The notes below the pieces were generated by a model. That model ran no database searches. It worked only from the letters and a program-made list of their open reading frames with translations, and was not told the origin of the DNA. A DNA stretch of 64,000 nucleotides, from contig CAWJBD010000001.1 of assembly GCA_963841045.1 (NCBI GenBank), positions 310,001 through 374,000 on the forward strand. Reading direction: 5' to 3'. Below, piece after piece: positions 43,838 through 53,186 of this stretch. The first letter of the stretch is position 1. Each line of letters starts with the position of its first letter. The position numbers were made by a program, and so were the translations under genes. The stretch is from Aalborgiella sp963841045 (GTDB lineage Bacteria > Pseudomonadota > Gammaproteobacteria > Burkholderiales > Burkholderiaceae_C).

Positions 43838-44937
43838 TCAAGCCAACAAGGCTTGTGCAAATTCTTGCGCGTTGAAGGTTTCCAGGTCTTCCACCTTTTC
43901 ACCCACGCCGACAAAATACACGGGCACAGCACCTGCCGCGCGTTGGCTGCCCCACAAGGCAATCGCTGCCAATACGCCACCTTTGGCTGTGCCGTCCAGC
44001 TTGGTGACGATGAGGCCGGTGAGTGACAAAGCTTCGTCAAAGGCTTTGACTTGCATCAGCGCGTTTTGCCCCGTATTGCCGTCGATGACCAGTAAACCTC
44101 ATGTGGCGCTATCGCATTAATAGCATCATAGGCAATATTTACGCCGTCTACAGGCTGATTTTCCATATTTTTTTGCACAACATTGGCATTCTCCGCTTTG
44201 GCCGCGTCAGCTTTGGCGATAATGCGTTTGATTTTTTGCAGCTCGGCCATCAAATGCAATTGCGTGGGCAAGCGACCTGCGGTGTCGATCAGCACCACGT
44301 CTTTGCCACGTGCTTTGCCGGCTATCACTGCGTCGTAGCTCACCGCTGCGGGGTCTGCGCCTTCTTGGCTGACGATGTCTACGGTGTTTCTATCGGCCCA
44401 CACATTCAGTTGTTCACGCGCAGCCGCTCTGAAAGTGTCCGCAGCTGCCAGCAAGACACTCGCACCATGCGTAGACAAATGTTTGGTGAGTTTGCCAATC
44501 GATGTGGTTTTGCCCGCACCGTTCACACCCGCCACCATCACCACCGTGGTTTTGTGCAAGCCAATTTGCAATGGTTTTTCAAGCGGCTTCAGCAACTCTG
44601 CCAAGGCGTCAATCAACAAAGCTTTGACGGCTTGCGGCTCTGTGGTTTTGTTTTCCTTCACGCGGCGCTTCAAATCATCCAACAAATGCTGCGTGGCGGC
44701 AGTGCCGGTGTCGGCCATTAAAAGCGCGGCTTCTAAGTCTTCATACAGCGCATCATCAATTTGTGTGCCTGTAAAAACAGTGGCAATGCTGCTGCCCGTC
44801 TTGCGCAAACCAGCTTTGAGCTTGTCCAGCCATGCTTTGCGCGGTGCTGGGTTGACTGCGTTTGGCACAGATTCGACTGGCGTTGCTGCACTTGTCACCG
44901 CATCTGGCGCGGGCTTTTTCTTGAAGAAACTGAACAT
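43838..44937 (-). CDS. ftsY: Signal recognition particle receptor FtsY, with embedded repeat and frame break
   Basis: FtsY is the SRP-receptor GTPase that delivers ribosomes to the membrane. It starts MFSFFKKKPAP, with a short acidic-poor A region, then the N domain, P-loop GVNGAGKTTSIGKL, LAAADTFRAAAREQL, DTAGRLPTQLHLM and, in another frame, VTKLDGTAKGGVL and FVGVGEKVEDL. A missing T at 44094-44096 explains the break and restores EVLLVIDGNTGQNALMQ. Residues about 255-276, just before that segment, come from repeat copy 7 and are absent from ordinary FtsY, where KADA is followed by APHEV. It is divergent from the M16 genes. Confidence 0.92.
44108..44173 (+). repeat. Dispersed ~65-bp hairpin element, copy 7 (inside ftsY)
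   Basis: Arms GCTAT and ATAGC flank CGCATTA, then ATCATAGGCAATATTTACGCC read against the core, GTCTACAGGC and a T-rich tail. It lies antisense to ftsY and is read there as MENQPVDGVNIAYDAINAIA. Confidence 0.9.
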
Positions 44938-45023
44938 GAAATGTGGGTTTGAGGAATTGAATGTATGGAACGAAGTATGCTGCTTAGAATCTACAGCTAT
45001 TCTATGAAACTTGGGGGCACATT

Positions 45024-46478
45024 TTGAAATTTCCACTTTTGCAAGCTAAGTCTGCTTTTAGTCTGCTGGCTCTGCTTTTAGGCGCGCTGCAAAGTACTTG
45101 GGCACAAACGCCTGCCGATAGGCCATTCAACCCAGTCAGCCCAATCACCCAATTCACACTCGCCAACGGCATCACCGTCATGGTGCAAATGGACAAACGC
45201 GCTCCCACCGCCGTGCACATGCTGTGGGTGCGCGTGGGCTCTATGGACGAAGTGGATGGCACTTCGGGTGTGGCGCACGTGCTGGAACACATGATGTTCA
45301 AAGGCACGCCCACCGTGAAAGTGGGTGAATTTTCGCGTCAAGTGGCGGCTTTGGGTGGGCAAGAAAATGCCTTTACTTCACGCGACTTCACTGGCTACTA
45401 CCAGCAAATTCCGTCCAATAAATTAGAAGATGTGATGCGGCTGGAAGCCGATCGCTTTGCCAATAGCCAGTGGGATGATGCAGAATTTGTCAAAGAACTA
45501 GAGGTGGTGAAAGAAGAGCGCCGCATGCGCACCGAAGATTCACCGCGTGCGTTGATGTACGAAGCGCTGAATGCCAATGTGTTCACAGCCAGCCCTTACC
45601 GCCGCCCGATTGTGGGCTGGATGAGCGACCTGGATGCAATGAAACCCGCTGATGCCCGAGCATTTTTTCAGCACTGGTACACACCCGCCAACGCGGCAGT
45701 GGTGGTAGCGGGTGATGTGGATGTGGCGCAAGTGAAGGCGTGGGCTGAAAAGTATTACGGCAACATTCCCGCTCGCACCACAGCATCTGTGACTGAACGC
45801 AAACCCCGCACCGAACCACAACAAATGGGCATCAAACGCTTTGACTTCAAGGCACCGGCTGAGCAAGCCTATGTGGCGCTGGCTTTCAAAGTACCGCAAA
45901 TCACCATGGAATCCCTCACGGATACAAGCGCCAACGCCAAACCGCACGATGCATTGGCGCTGACAGTGCTGGCTGCAGTGCTGGACGGTTACCCCGGTGC
46001 GCGTCTGGAACGCGCATTGACGCAAGGCAACAAAGCGGTAGCCGACAGCGCCGGCGCGTACAACGGCTTGATGGGACGCGGACCGCAAATTTTCATGCTG
46101 GAAGGCGTGCCTGCCAAAGGCAAAACCGCCGCGCAAGTGGAAGCGGCTTTGCGCGAGCAAGTGGCTTTGATTGCAAAAAATGGCGTGAGCGAAGCAGAAC
46201 TCAATCGCGTTAAAACCCAGTGGGTGGCGCATGAGGTGTACAAGAAAGATTCGGTGATGGAACAAGCGCGTGAACTGGGCAGTTATTGGGCAGAGGGTTT
46301 TGCGCCAGACACTTCTGAGCGGCTGATTGCCAAATTGCGACAGGTCACATCGGCCCAAGTGCAAGATGTGGCCAAGAAATATTTTGGTGACGACCAACTC
46401 ACCGTGGGTGTGCTATTGCCACAGCCCATAGATAAAACCAAAAAGCCCCGCACACCTGCCATTGGTTCACGCCATTAA
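45024..46478 (+). CDS. M16 zinc metallopeptidase, catalytic partner
   Basis: The 484-residue protein has a signal peptide (LLALLLGALQSTWAQ), the inverted zinc motif HVLEHMMFKGT and the distal Glu region VKEERRMRTED, so it should be an active periplasmic (or envelope) protease of the PqqL/processing-peptidase family. The second M16 gene follows directly and lacks the motif, as is typical for the heterodimeric pairs. The pair sits next to ftsY on the opposite strand. Confidence 0.93.
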   Translation: MKFPLLQAKSAFSLLALLLGALQSTWAQTPADRPFNPVSPITQFTLANGITVMVQMDKRAPTAVHMLWVRVGSMDEVDGTSGVAHVLEHMMFKGTPTVKVGEFSRQVAALGGQENAFTSRDFTGYYQQIPSNKLEDVMRLEADRFANSQWDDAEFVKELEVVKEERRMRTEDSPRALMYEALNANVFTASPYRRPIVGWMSDLDAMKPADARAFFQHWYTPANAAVVVAGDVDVAQVKAWAEKYYGNIPARTTASVTERKPRTEPQQMGIKRFDFKAPAEQAYVALAFKVPQITMESLTDTSANAKPHDALALTVLAAVLDGYPGARLERALTQGNKAVADSAGAYNGLMGRGPQIFMLEGVPAKGKTAAQVEAALREQVALIAKNGVSEAELNRVKTQWVAHEVYKKDSVMEQARELGSYWAEGFAPDTSERLIAKLRQVTSAQVQDVAKKYFGDDQLTVGVLLPQPIDKTKKPRTPAIGSRH

Positions 46479-46491
46479 AGCCTACATACTC

Positions 46492-47910
46492 ATGAATACT
46501 ATATATTTAATAGCACCTCAGGCAATTAATACGCCGGCTAGAGCTCGATTTTTCATAAATTTTTGGCTGACGACTCTGTTTTTCATTGCATTGCCGACTT
46601 ATGCCGCTCTGCCCATCACACAATGGACACATGCCAGCGGTGCTCAAATTTTCTTGGTGCACAGCCCAGCCATACCGATGGTGGATGTGCAAATAGATTT
46701 TGATGCGGGTAGCAGGCGCGACCCTGCTGACAAAGCCGGCTTGGCCAGCAGCACCGCGCTGATGCTCTCCAAAGGCGTGAAGGCACTTGCATCACAGCCG
46801 GCATCACAGACCGCGCAGTATCCTGCTTTAAGTGACAACCAACTCAGCGAAGCCTGGGCCGACTTGGGTGCCAGCTTCAGCGCCCACGCCAGTGACGACC
46901 GCATGAGCTTTCACTTGCGCAGCTTGACTTACCCCGACCTGTTGCCCAAAGCCACATTGTTGGCGGCAAGGCAAATGGGCCAATCCACTTTGCCCACGCC
47001 AATATGGTTGCGCGAACGTGCACGATTAAGCGCCGCCATCAAAGAAGCCAACACCCGCCCCGCCACGCTCGCCACCCGCGCGTTTGAGCAAACCGTGTAT
47101 GGCACGCACCCTTATGGTTTTGAAACCACTGAAGCCAGCTTGAACCGCATCAGCCCGCGCGATATGCAAGCAGTTTTGAACACGCAACTTTTGCCCTGCC
47201 GCGCCAAAGTCAGTGTGGTGGGAGCGCTGACAAAAGCGCAAGCGGATGAATTGGCCAGCACCCTGCTGAAGTGGCTGCCCACAGCATCCAACAAACGCAC
47301 TACAGCTTGCCCCAATTTGCCTGCTGTGGATGAAGTCAAACCACTCGCGCAAGCAGTTGACAAACGCATTCCTTTCAACGCCGCACAAGCGCAAGTCTTC
47401 ATCGGCCAGCCAGGCTACAAGCGCGACGACCCAGACTTCTTCGCCTTGTTAGTGGGCAACCACATCTTGGGTGGTGGTGCATTCACTTCGCGCCTGACCG
47501 ACCAAGTGCGCGAAAAGCGTGGCTTGACCTACAGCGTCTACAGCTACTTCGCCCCCGGTAGCCACGCGGGTGCATTCACCATCGGCCTGCAAACTCGCCC
47601 CGACCAAGCAGCGCAAGCAGTGCAAGTGGTCAAAGACGTGTTGAAAGATTTTGTCGCCAACGGCCCCACAGAAGCTGAACTGCAAGCCGCCAAAGACAAC
47701 CTCATCGGCGGCTTTGCCCTGCGCATCGACAGCAACGAAAAACTATTGGGCAATGTCGCCAACATCGCTTGGAACAACTTGCCGCTGAACTACCTGGACG
47801 TGTGGACCCAGCAAATCGACAAAGTCACCACCGCGCAAATCAAAGCCGCTATGCAACGCAAATTGCAACCTGAGAAGATGGTGACGGTGGTGCTGGGCGG
47901 AAGCAATTAA
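46492..47910 (+). CDS. M16 peptidase-like protein, non-catalytic partner, start within a repeat
   Basis: The product of about 472 residues has the M16 fold (FDAGSRRDPADKAGLA, VYGTHPYGFETTE, NHILGGGAFTSRLTDQVREKRGLTYSV in parts) but no HxxEH motif, so it should act with the preceding M16 protein. The start at MNTIYLIAPQ is chosen because it gives a signal peptide (FFINFWLTTLFFIALPTYA, cut after TYA). Repeat copy 8 supplies codons 3-24, that is, the n-region and the start of the hydrophobic core. Its 3' end (residues QPEKMVTVVLGG) recurs 1.9 kb downstream as a fragment. Confidence 0.9.
   Translation: MNTIYLIAPQAINTPARARFFINFWLTTLFFIALPTYAALPITQWTHASGAQIFLVHSPAIPMVDVQIDFDAGSRRDPADKAGLASSTALMLSKGVKALASQPASQTAQYPALSDNQLSEAWADLGASFSAHASDDRMSFHLRSLTYPDLLPKATLLAARQMGQSTLPTPIWLRERARLSAAIKEANTRPATLATRAFEQTVYGTHPYGFETTEASLNRISPRDMQAVLNTQLLPCRAKVSVVGALTKAQADELASTLLKWLPTASNKRTTACPNLPAVDEVKPLAQAVDKRIPFNAAQAQVFIGQPGYKRDDPDFFALLVGNHILGGGAFTSRLTDQVREKRGLTYSVYSYFAPGSHAGAFTIGLQTRPDQAAQAVQVVKDVLKDFVANGPTEAELQAAKDNLIGGFALRIDSNEKLLGNVANIAWNNLPLNYLDVWTQQIDKVTTAQIKAAMQRKLQPEKMVTVVLGGSN
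46498..46564 (+). repeat. Dispersed ~65-bp hairpin element, copy 8 (start of the second M16 gene)
   Basis: Arms ACTAT and ATAGC surround ATATTTA, followed by ACCTCAGGCAATTAATACGCC read against the core, GGCTAGAGC and the tail TTTCATAAATTTT. Same strand as its host gene. Confidence 0.9.
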
Positions 47911-47912
47911 AA
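47860..47912 (+). repeat. Direct repeat A: 3' end of the second M16 gene
   Basis: This ~53-base stretch, ending in the stop of the M16 gene, is about 85 percent identical to 49745-49797 (8 differences counted by eye). The two copies flank the desaturase-like module. Confidence 0.75.
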
Positions 47913-47915
47913 CCA

Positions 47916-47944
47916 TTGACATAAAATGAGACGATAAATAATCA
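47916..47944 (+). promoter_or_regulatory. Possible promoter of the desaturase-like gene
   Basis: TTGACA (47916-47921) is a perfect -35 box, with TAATCA 17 bases further. It starts 6 bases after the M16 stop codon and 114 bases before the next start. The -10 match is weak. Confidence 0.4.
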
Positions 47945-48057
47945 TGTGCGCTGGCAAATGAAACATGCTATGCTGTTTTAGACGGTATTAAAACATTGCT
48001 TTATCAGCGGTAGCGACGTGCAATGTCATCACAACATCAACACGAGATAAAACGACC

Positions 48058-49161
48058 ATGAAACCCATGTTATTTGCCATTCCGGTATTTCTTTTTTTGA
48101 TCGCGTTGGAGTTATGGGTCGCACGATCTCGGGGTCTGACAATATACCGACTCAAAGACAGCATCACGTCTCTCAACATCGGTTTGATCAGCGAATTCAC
48201 CAAAGCGATTGGCGGTGTGATCAGCGCCGTGATGTTTCTGCTTATCTCAAAAAACTTTGGCGCCTATGAGTGGGATACGAAAAACCCACTGACTTGGATC
48301 AGCGCTTTGATACTGTATGATTTTTGTTATTACTGGGTACATCGTGCCGGACACGAAATCAATATCATGTGGGCTTCGCATGTGGTGCATCACAGCAGCG
48401 AAGAATTCAATCTATCCACCGCGCTGCGCCAATCGTCAACCGGATTTTTCTTTCGTTGGATTTTTTACATACCGATGGCTTTGTTGGGATACCCATTACA
48501 GGTTTTTGTCGTCGTCGGTTTGATCGATTTACTTTACCAATATTGGGTTCACACGCAACTCATTGGCAAACTTGGTTGGATGGAAAAAATATTCATCACA
48601 CCGTCCAACCATCGCGTACACCATGGGCAAAACGATTACTGCATTGACAAGAACTATGGTGGCATACTCTGCATCTGGGATCGCATGTTTGGGACTTACG
48701 CTGACGAACTGGACCAAGAAAAACCAGTTTATGGCATACGCAAACCATTGAAGAGTTGGAACCCACTTTGGGCCAATGTACACCACTACGTACAAATTTG
48801 GCACCAAATTAAATCCACCAGCAATTGGCGCCACAAACTGATGTACCTCTTTGCCAAGCCATCTTGGTCGCCTGATGTGGCGGACACCACTGCCATATTT
48901 GCCACCACCCAATTCAAGCGCTTTGATACACACACACCACAAGGCTTGGTTCGCATCGCCATCGTGATGACGGCTTTGGCTTCGGCCATGCTGATGGTGT
49001 TTTATGTCATGCAGACTCGCATGCCGATGGCACTGAATGTAGCGTACAGCGCGCTGTTCGTTTTGATGTTGACCCTCATTGGTTGGCGTATGACACAAGC
49101 GCGCGAGACAATGCCCTCGCCTGCTGCGTCCACCTCCGAAATATCAGGATCCCATGTCTAG
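48058..49161 (+). CDS. Sterol desaturase / fatty acid hydroxylase superfamily protein
   Basis: The 367-residue membrane protein has the histidine clusters of integral di-iron hydroxylases: YYWVHRAGHEIN, WASHVVHHSSEEFN and NHRVHHGQND, with four or more membrane spans. Such enzymes hydroxylate or desaturate lipids at the membrane. The lipid here is unknown. A C-terminal pair of membrane helices (residues about 300-345) follows the catalytic domain. It overlaps the next gene by 8 bases and is flanked by direct repeats derived from the M16 gene end, suggesting arrival as a unit. Confidence 0.88.
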   Translation: MKPMLFAIPVFLFLIALELWVARSRGLTIYRLKDSITSLNIGLISEFTKAIGGVISAVMFLLISKNFGAYEWDTKNPLTWISALILYDFCYYWVHRAGHEINIMWASHVVHHSSEEFNLSTALRQSSTGFFFRWIFYIPMALLGYPLQVFVVVGLIDLLYQYWVHTQLIGKLGWMEKIFITPSNHRVHHGQNDYCIDKNYGGILCIWDRMFGTYADELDQEKPVYGIRKPLKSWNPLWANVHHYVQIWHQIKSTSNWRHKLMYLFAKPSWSPDVADTTAIFATTQFKRFDTHTPQGLVRIAIVMTALASAMLMVFYVMQTRMPMALNVAYSALFVLMLTLIGWRMTQARETMPSPAASTSEISGSHV

Positions 49162-49729
49162 CCTGGCCATTACAGACGCAATCCTCTTTGGATGCGCAGC
49201 ATATTTAGCATTTCAACGACAAACACCCATCGCTTACAGGCTTGGGTTTGGTTTACTTGCACTGGCCGCACTCTTGGGTGCAATGAAATTTTCTGGACTC
49301 TATCCATTGGAAACATGGCATCGCTTGTTTACCATCTTGGGTGGCAGTGCTGCCTTACCATTGCTCGCGATTTGTGTCATTTGGCCGCAATCAGCTGTCG
49401 TGAATGACAGACAGTTTGCGCTAATTTTCCTTGGCGCAGCAGCCATTCTTGGTTTGGCAATCGCAGGTTTAGGCAAACTGCGTTTATACGATCAGGTTTT
49501 AGGAGCTCTCAGCATGTTGTGGATACTTTGGCTGTTAATCAAACAAGGCGAAAAGCGACGCATCATGGGTTTGTCATTCATGCTTTTGGGGTCTGCGTTA
49601 TTCCTTGCTAAAGTCCAATTTAGTCCGTGGCTAGTACCTGGCGACTTTTTGCATCTGGGTATGGCAATAGGCATTTTGCTTTTCGCTCCCACATCACATC
49701 GCCCACTCATTGCGCAGCATGCTGATTAA
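49154..49729 (+). CDS. Multi-span membrane protein of unknown function
   Basis: The 191-residue protein has about six hydrophobic segments (AITDAILFGCAAYLAF, LGFGLLALAALLGAMKF, AALPLLAICVIW, FALIFLGAAAILGLAIAGL, ALSMLWILWLLI and MGLSFMLLGSALFLA) joined by short loops with conserved-looking LYPLETWHR and VPGDFLHLGMAIGILLF. I do not recognise it confidently; the size and loops recall small membrane proteins found beside sterol-desaturase-like genes. It overlaps that gene by 8 bases, so joint function is likely. Confidence 0.8.
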   Translation: MSSLAITDAILFGCAAYLAFQRQTPIAYRLGFGLLALAALLGAMKFSGLYPLETWHRLFTILGGSAALPLLAICVIWPQSAVVNDRQFALIFLGAAAILGLAIAGLGKLRLYDQVLGALSMLWILWLLIKQGEKRRIMGLSFMLLGSALFLAKVQFSPWLVPGDFLHLGMAIGILLFAPTSHRPLIAQHAD

Positions 49730-49744
49730 CTGCCGTCAGACAAA

Positions 49745-49797
49745 AAATTGCAGCCTGAGAAGATGGTGACGGTTGTGTTGGGTGGTGGGAATTAAAG
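49745..49797 (+). pseudogene. Orphan C-terminal fragment of an M16 peptidase gene (direct repeat B)
   Basis: In frame it reads KLQPEKMVTVVLGGGN and stop, against KLQPEKMVTVVLGGSN at the end of the intact second M16 gene at 47862-47910. No further M16 sequence precedes it; the unknown membrane gene ends 16 bases upstream. It marks where the old 3' end of an M16 gene once joined the downstream DNA. Confidence 0.75.
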
Positions 49798-49858
49798 ACT
49801 CTAATTTCAGTCATTTGCCTACCCAGCCACTGGCATGCTTCGTGCTATAACTACAGCT

Positions 49859-51176
49859 ATGTCTAAACGAAATTTGATGCTTGTTTTCATTGCGGCTGCC
49901 TGTGTGCTGGCGCTGGGGGCTGGGTGGTGGTTTACGCGGGCGACGGCTGTGTCGGGCGTTGAAGTGCGCGCTGCGCCACTGGTGCGCACTTTGCAGTTTT
50001 CGGCCAGGGTCAGCGCCTTATCGCGCGTGGATGTTGGCAGCACCATCACTGGGCGCGTGTTGCAGGTGTTGGTGAAAGAGGGTGATGTGGTCAAAAAAGG
50101 CGATGCACTCTTGATGCTGGAAACAGAGGAACTGAAAGCGGCTGTATTGCAAGCACAGGCCAATGAACAACTGGCCGCTGCCAAATTAACTGGTTTGCGC
50201 AGCACCGGGCGCAGTGCGGTGCAGTCCACCGTGACGCAAGCCGAGTCTGTGTTGATTGCAGCACAAGCCGAGTTGCAGCGTACCCAAAAACTGGTGGCAC
50301 AAGGGTTTCTGAGCCCAGCGCGTCTGGATGAAGTGCTGCGCGCTGTGGCGGTGGCGCAAGCGCAAGTCACAGGCGCGCAAGCACAGAAGAGTGCCAATGC
50401 CGATCAAGGCACAGACATTGTGCAAGCACAAGCACAGTTGGTATCAGCCAAATCGGCCACGACAGCCGCAAAAGCACGATTGGCGCAAGCTGCCATCAGC
50501 GCACCCGCCAATGCCAAGGTGATTGACCGTTTGGTTGAACCAGGGCAAATTGTGCAAGCGGGCCGTGCCCTTTTAAGCTTGACAACGCAAAGCGCACCGC
50601 TCTTAACGGCCTTGGTGGACGAGCGTTATTTGGAGCAACTGCAACTGGGTCAAAGCGCCACGGTGTTGGCAGATGCTTACCCAGGTCAACGCTTCACAGC
50701 CAAGGTTGAGGCGATTTCACCCTTGGTCGATGCGCAGCGCGGTGCCATCGAGGTGAAGTTTGCAGTCACCGGCACAGCCCCAACTTTTTTGCGCGAGGAT
50801 ATGACTTTGTCAGTGGAAGTTGAAACGGCCAAACGCGATCGTGCCTTGGTGCTGCCTGTCAATGCATTGAGAACGAATGACGCCAAAGAATGACGCTACA
50901 AAAAATGACACGCCAAACTCAAGCATTGTCTATGTTGCGCAAGACGGTCGCGTGGCTGTGCGACCCGTCAAACTGGGTTTGCGCACGCTCAATGCGGTTG
51001 AAGTTTTGGAGGGATTGCAAGCAGGTGAGGTGGTGATTGTGGGTGCCAGTCCCAAAGCAGACAGCAAAGTAAAGGTCAAGATTGACAACACCATCAACGA
51101 CAAATTGACGGTATCGGGTGCCAAGGCCAAGGGTGAAGACGCTGGCTCGGCCATGACCAATGCCATGGGCCGTTAA
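49859..51176 (+). CDS. Periplasmic adaptor (membrane fusion) protein of an ABC exporter, frame break
   Basis: The protein has one N-terminal membrane anchor (MLVFIAAACVLALGAGWW), a barrel-sandwich half (GSTITGRVLQVLVKEGDVVKKGD), an Ala/Gln-rich coiled coil (about residues 80-200) and the second lipoyl half (ISAPANAKVIDRLVEPGQIV). It breaks after ALRTNDAKE near 50888 and continues in another frame as NDATKNDTPNSSIVYVAQDGRV to 51176; one extra G explains this. It resembles MacA/HlyD-type adaptors. The permease and ATPase genes follow at once. Confidence 0.87.
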
Positions 51177-51188
51177 CGGCTTGACAGC

Positions 51189-52430
51189 ATGTTGTATGCC
51201 TTAGGATTTGAACGCACCGTGGCCTTGCGCTTTTTGCGCGAGGGGCGCATGCAAACGGTGCTCATCATTGTGGGCGTAGCCGCTGGGGTGGCGGTGGTGG
51301 CTTATATTTCTGCGCTGATCACAGGGCTGCAAAGCAACACATTGGAAAAGACTTTGGGAGCACAAGCGCACATCACCGTCAGTGCGCCGGATGACAATGT
51401 CAGCTCGGCACGCGTACCCAATATCGCAGGCACCACGGCATTGGTGCAAACACAGCCGCGTGCACAGCGGCCACGCTCCATTTCCAATTGGCAGCAATTG
51501 ATGCCTGTGCTGGAGGCGATGCCTGAAATAGCATCCGTGTCACCTTCGGTGCTGGGTGGCGGCTTGGCTGTGCGGGGTGAGGCTACCAAAGCCATCTCAC
51601 TCACCGGCGTGGTGCTTGATCGCTACGACAAAATTGTGAACCTGCGTTCAAAAGTCATTGCTGGCGTGGCACGCTTAGACCCTGGCGACGGCATCATTGG
51701 CAGCGAGCTGGCGACCGATTTGGGCATTCGTGTGGGTGACCGATTGCTGATCAGCACAGGCGCTGGCATCAGTGCTGTGACGGACTCATTGCGCGTGACC
51801 GCCATTGTTGATTTGGGTGTGCGTGAGCTGAACCGACGCAGCGTGATTGTGCCCCTGCGCGCGGCGCAAAACTTGATCAATCTGCCTGGCGGTGCCACCA
51901 ATCTTGACATCAGCTTGCGCGATGTCTGGAGCGCACAAACCTTGGCAGCCGATTTGTCGCAACGCTTCCCCTACAAAATTGAAAGCTGGCAACAGGCCAA
52001 CGCGCAATTGGTTTCGGCTTTGAATGCGCAGTCGGTCAGCACCTCTTTGATACGCGTGGTCGTCATGATCGTGGTGGTGTTGGGCATTGCCAGTGTGTTG
52101 GTGGTGTCGGTGGTGCAAAAGCGAAAAGAGATTGGCATACTGCGCGCCATGGGTGCCACCCAAGGGCAAGTTTTGCGCGTATTTTTACTGCAAGGCGCGA
52201 TTGTGGGTGCTGTAGGTTCTGCCTTGGGTGTGTTGCTGGCAGTGGTGTTGATTTGGGCATTCACGTATTTTGTGCGCGGTAGCGATGGCTTGCCACTGTT
52301 TGTCATATCCCTGGCACCCGCACTGGCCATGCGCATCGCTTTGATTGCCACCGTCTGCGGTGTGTTGGCTGCCGTGGCGCCAGCACGCAGAGCGGCAGCA
52401 CTGGACCCAGCTTTGGCCATCAGGATTTGA
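51189..52430 (+). CDS. FtsX/DevC-type ABC exporter permease
   Basis: The 413-residue permease has an N-terminal span (TVLIIVGVAAGVAVVAYISALI), a large periplasmic domain (about residues 45-270) and three C-terminal spans that include VVSVVQKRKEIGILRAMGATQGQVLRVF, the FtsX/MacB hallmark, seen as KRKEIGILRAMGATQGQV. With the adaptor and ATPase it should form a tripartite efflux system for a lipid, peptide or drug. Its stop overlaps the upstream reading region of the ATPase gene. Confidence 0.9.
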   Translation: MLYALGFERTVALRFLREGRMQTVLIIVGVAAGVAVVAYISALITGLQSNTLEKTLGAQAHITVSAPDDNVSSARVPNIAGTTALVQTQPRAQRPRSISNWQQLMPVLEAMPEIASVSPSVLGGGLAVRGEATKAISLTGVVLDRYDKIVNLRSKVIAGVARLDPGDGIIGSELATDLGIRVGDRLLISTGAGISAVTDSLRVTAIVDLGVRELNRRSVIVPLRAAQNLINLPGGATNLDISLRDVWSAQTLAADLSQRFPYKIESWQQANAQLVSALNAQSVSTSLIRVVVMIVVVLGIASVLVVSVVQKRKEIGILRAMGATQGQVLRVFLLQGAIVGAVGSALGVLLAVVLIWAFTYFVRGSDGLPLFVISLAPALAMRIALIATVCGVLAAVAPARRAAALDPALAIRI

Positions 52431-52441
52431 AGTCAAAACAC

Positions 52442-53170
52442 ATGTCTACTTCAGTTCAACACCAGCCACTCATCACGCTGAATGGCATCAAAAAAAGCTA
52501 CAACATAGGTTTGCCTAACGAAGCCGAAGTGTTGCATGGACTTTCTTTGAGCATAGGCACTGGCGAATTTGTGGCTTTGATTGGCCCATCCGGTTCAGGT
52601 AAAAGTACCTTGCTCAATATCATTGGTTTGCTGGAACGCATGACCAGTGGCAGTTACCACATACAAGGTGTTGAAACCTCTAGCATGGATGATGCAGCGT
52701 TGACCTTGATGCGGCGGCAAATGCTGGGTTTTGTTTTTCAATTTCACCATTTGTTGCCTGCATTCACAGCGCTTGAAAATGTGACACTGCCGGCCTTGAT
52801 GCGCGAAGGCAGCGTGTCCACAGCGCAAAAAGAAAAAGCGCGCGCCATTCTTGCGGCTGTCGGTCTTGAAAACGCCATGCACAAACGTCCCAGCGAATTG
52901 TCGGGTGGCATGCAGCAAAGGGTTGCCATTGCCAGGGCTTTGGTATTGAACCCACCTTTGGTGTTGGCCGATGAGCCCACAGGCAATTTGGATACCGCAT
53001 CGTCCAATGAAGTGTTTACCGTGCTCAGACAATTGCACGCCGATTTAAACCTGTCATTCGTCATTGTGACGCACGATCAAAGCCTGGCAGCACGATGCGA
53101 TCGCATCATTGAAATTGTTGATGGGCAGATCAAACGTGACGAAGCCATCGTTGCCAAAGCAGCAAACTAA
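52442..53170 (+). CDS. MacB/LolD-type ABC exporter ATPase
   Basis: The 242-residue ATPase has Walker A IGPSGSGKSTLLNIIG, signature LSGGMQQRVAIARAL, Walker B LVLADEPTGNLD and the switch His VTHDQSLA, all typical of the MacB/LolD group that drives mechanotransmission rather than transport through the membrane. I start it at MSTSVQ (52442). It ends the three-gene exporter operon and converges on the MarR gene, 16 bases apart. Confidence 0.92.
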   Translation: MSTSVQHQPLITLNGIKKSYNIGLPNEAEVLHGLSLSIGTGEFVALIGPSGSGKSTLLNIIGLLERMTSGSYHIQGVETSSMDDAALTLMRRQMLGFVFQFHHLLPAFTALENVTLPALMREGSVSTAQKEKARAILAAVGLENAMHKRPSELSGGMQQRVAIARALVLNPPLVLADEPTGNLDTASSNEVFTVLRQLHADLNLSFVIVTHDQSLAARCDRIIEIVDGQIKRDEAIVAKAAN

Positions 53171-53186
53171 GCAGCGCGGGTAGCGA

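Noticed and set aside
45540..46397. A 285-codon open frame opposite the first M16 gene
   Set aside because: The sense strand encodes a complete M16 peptidase with its zinc motif; the antisense product is His/Phe-rich without domain features.
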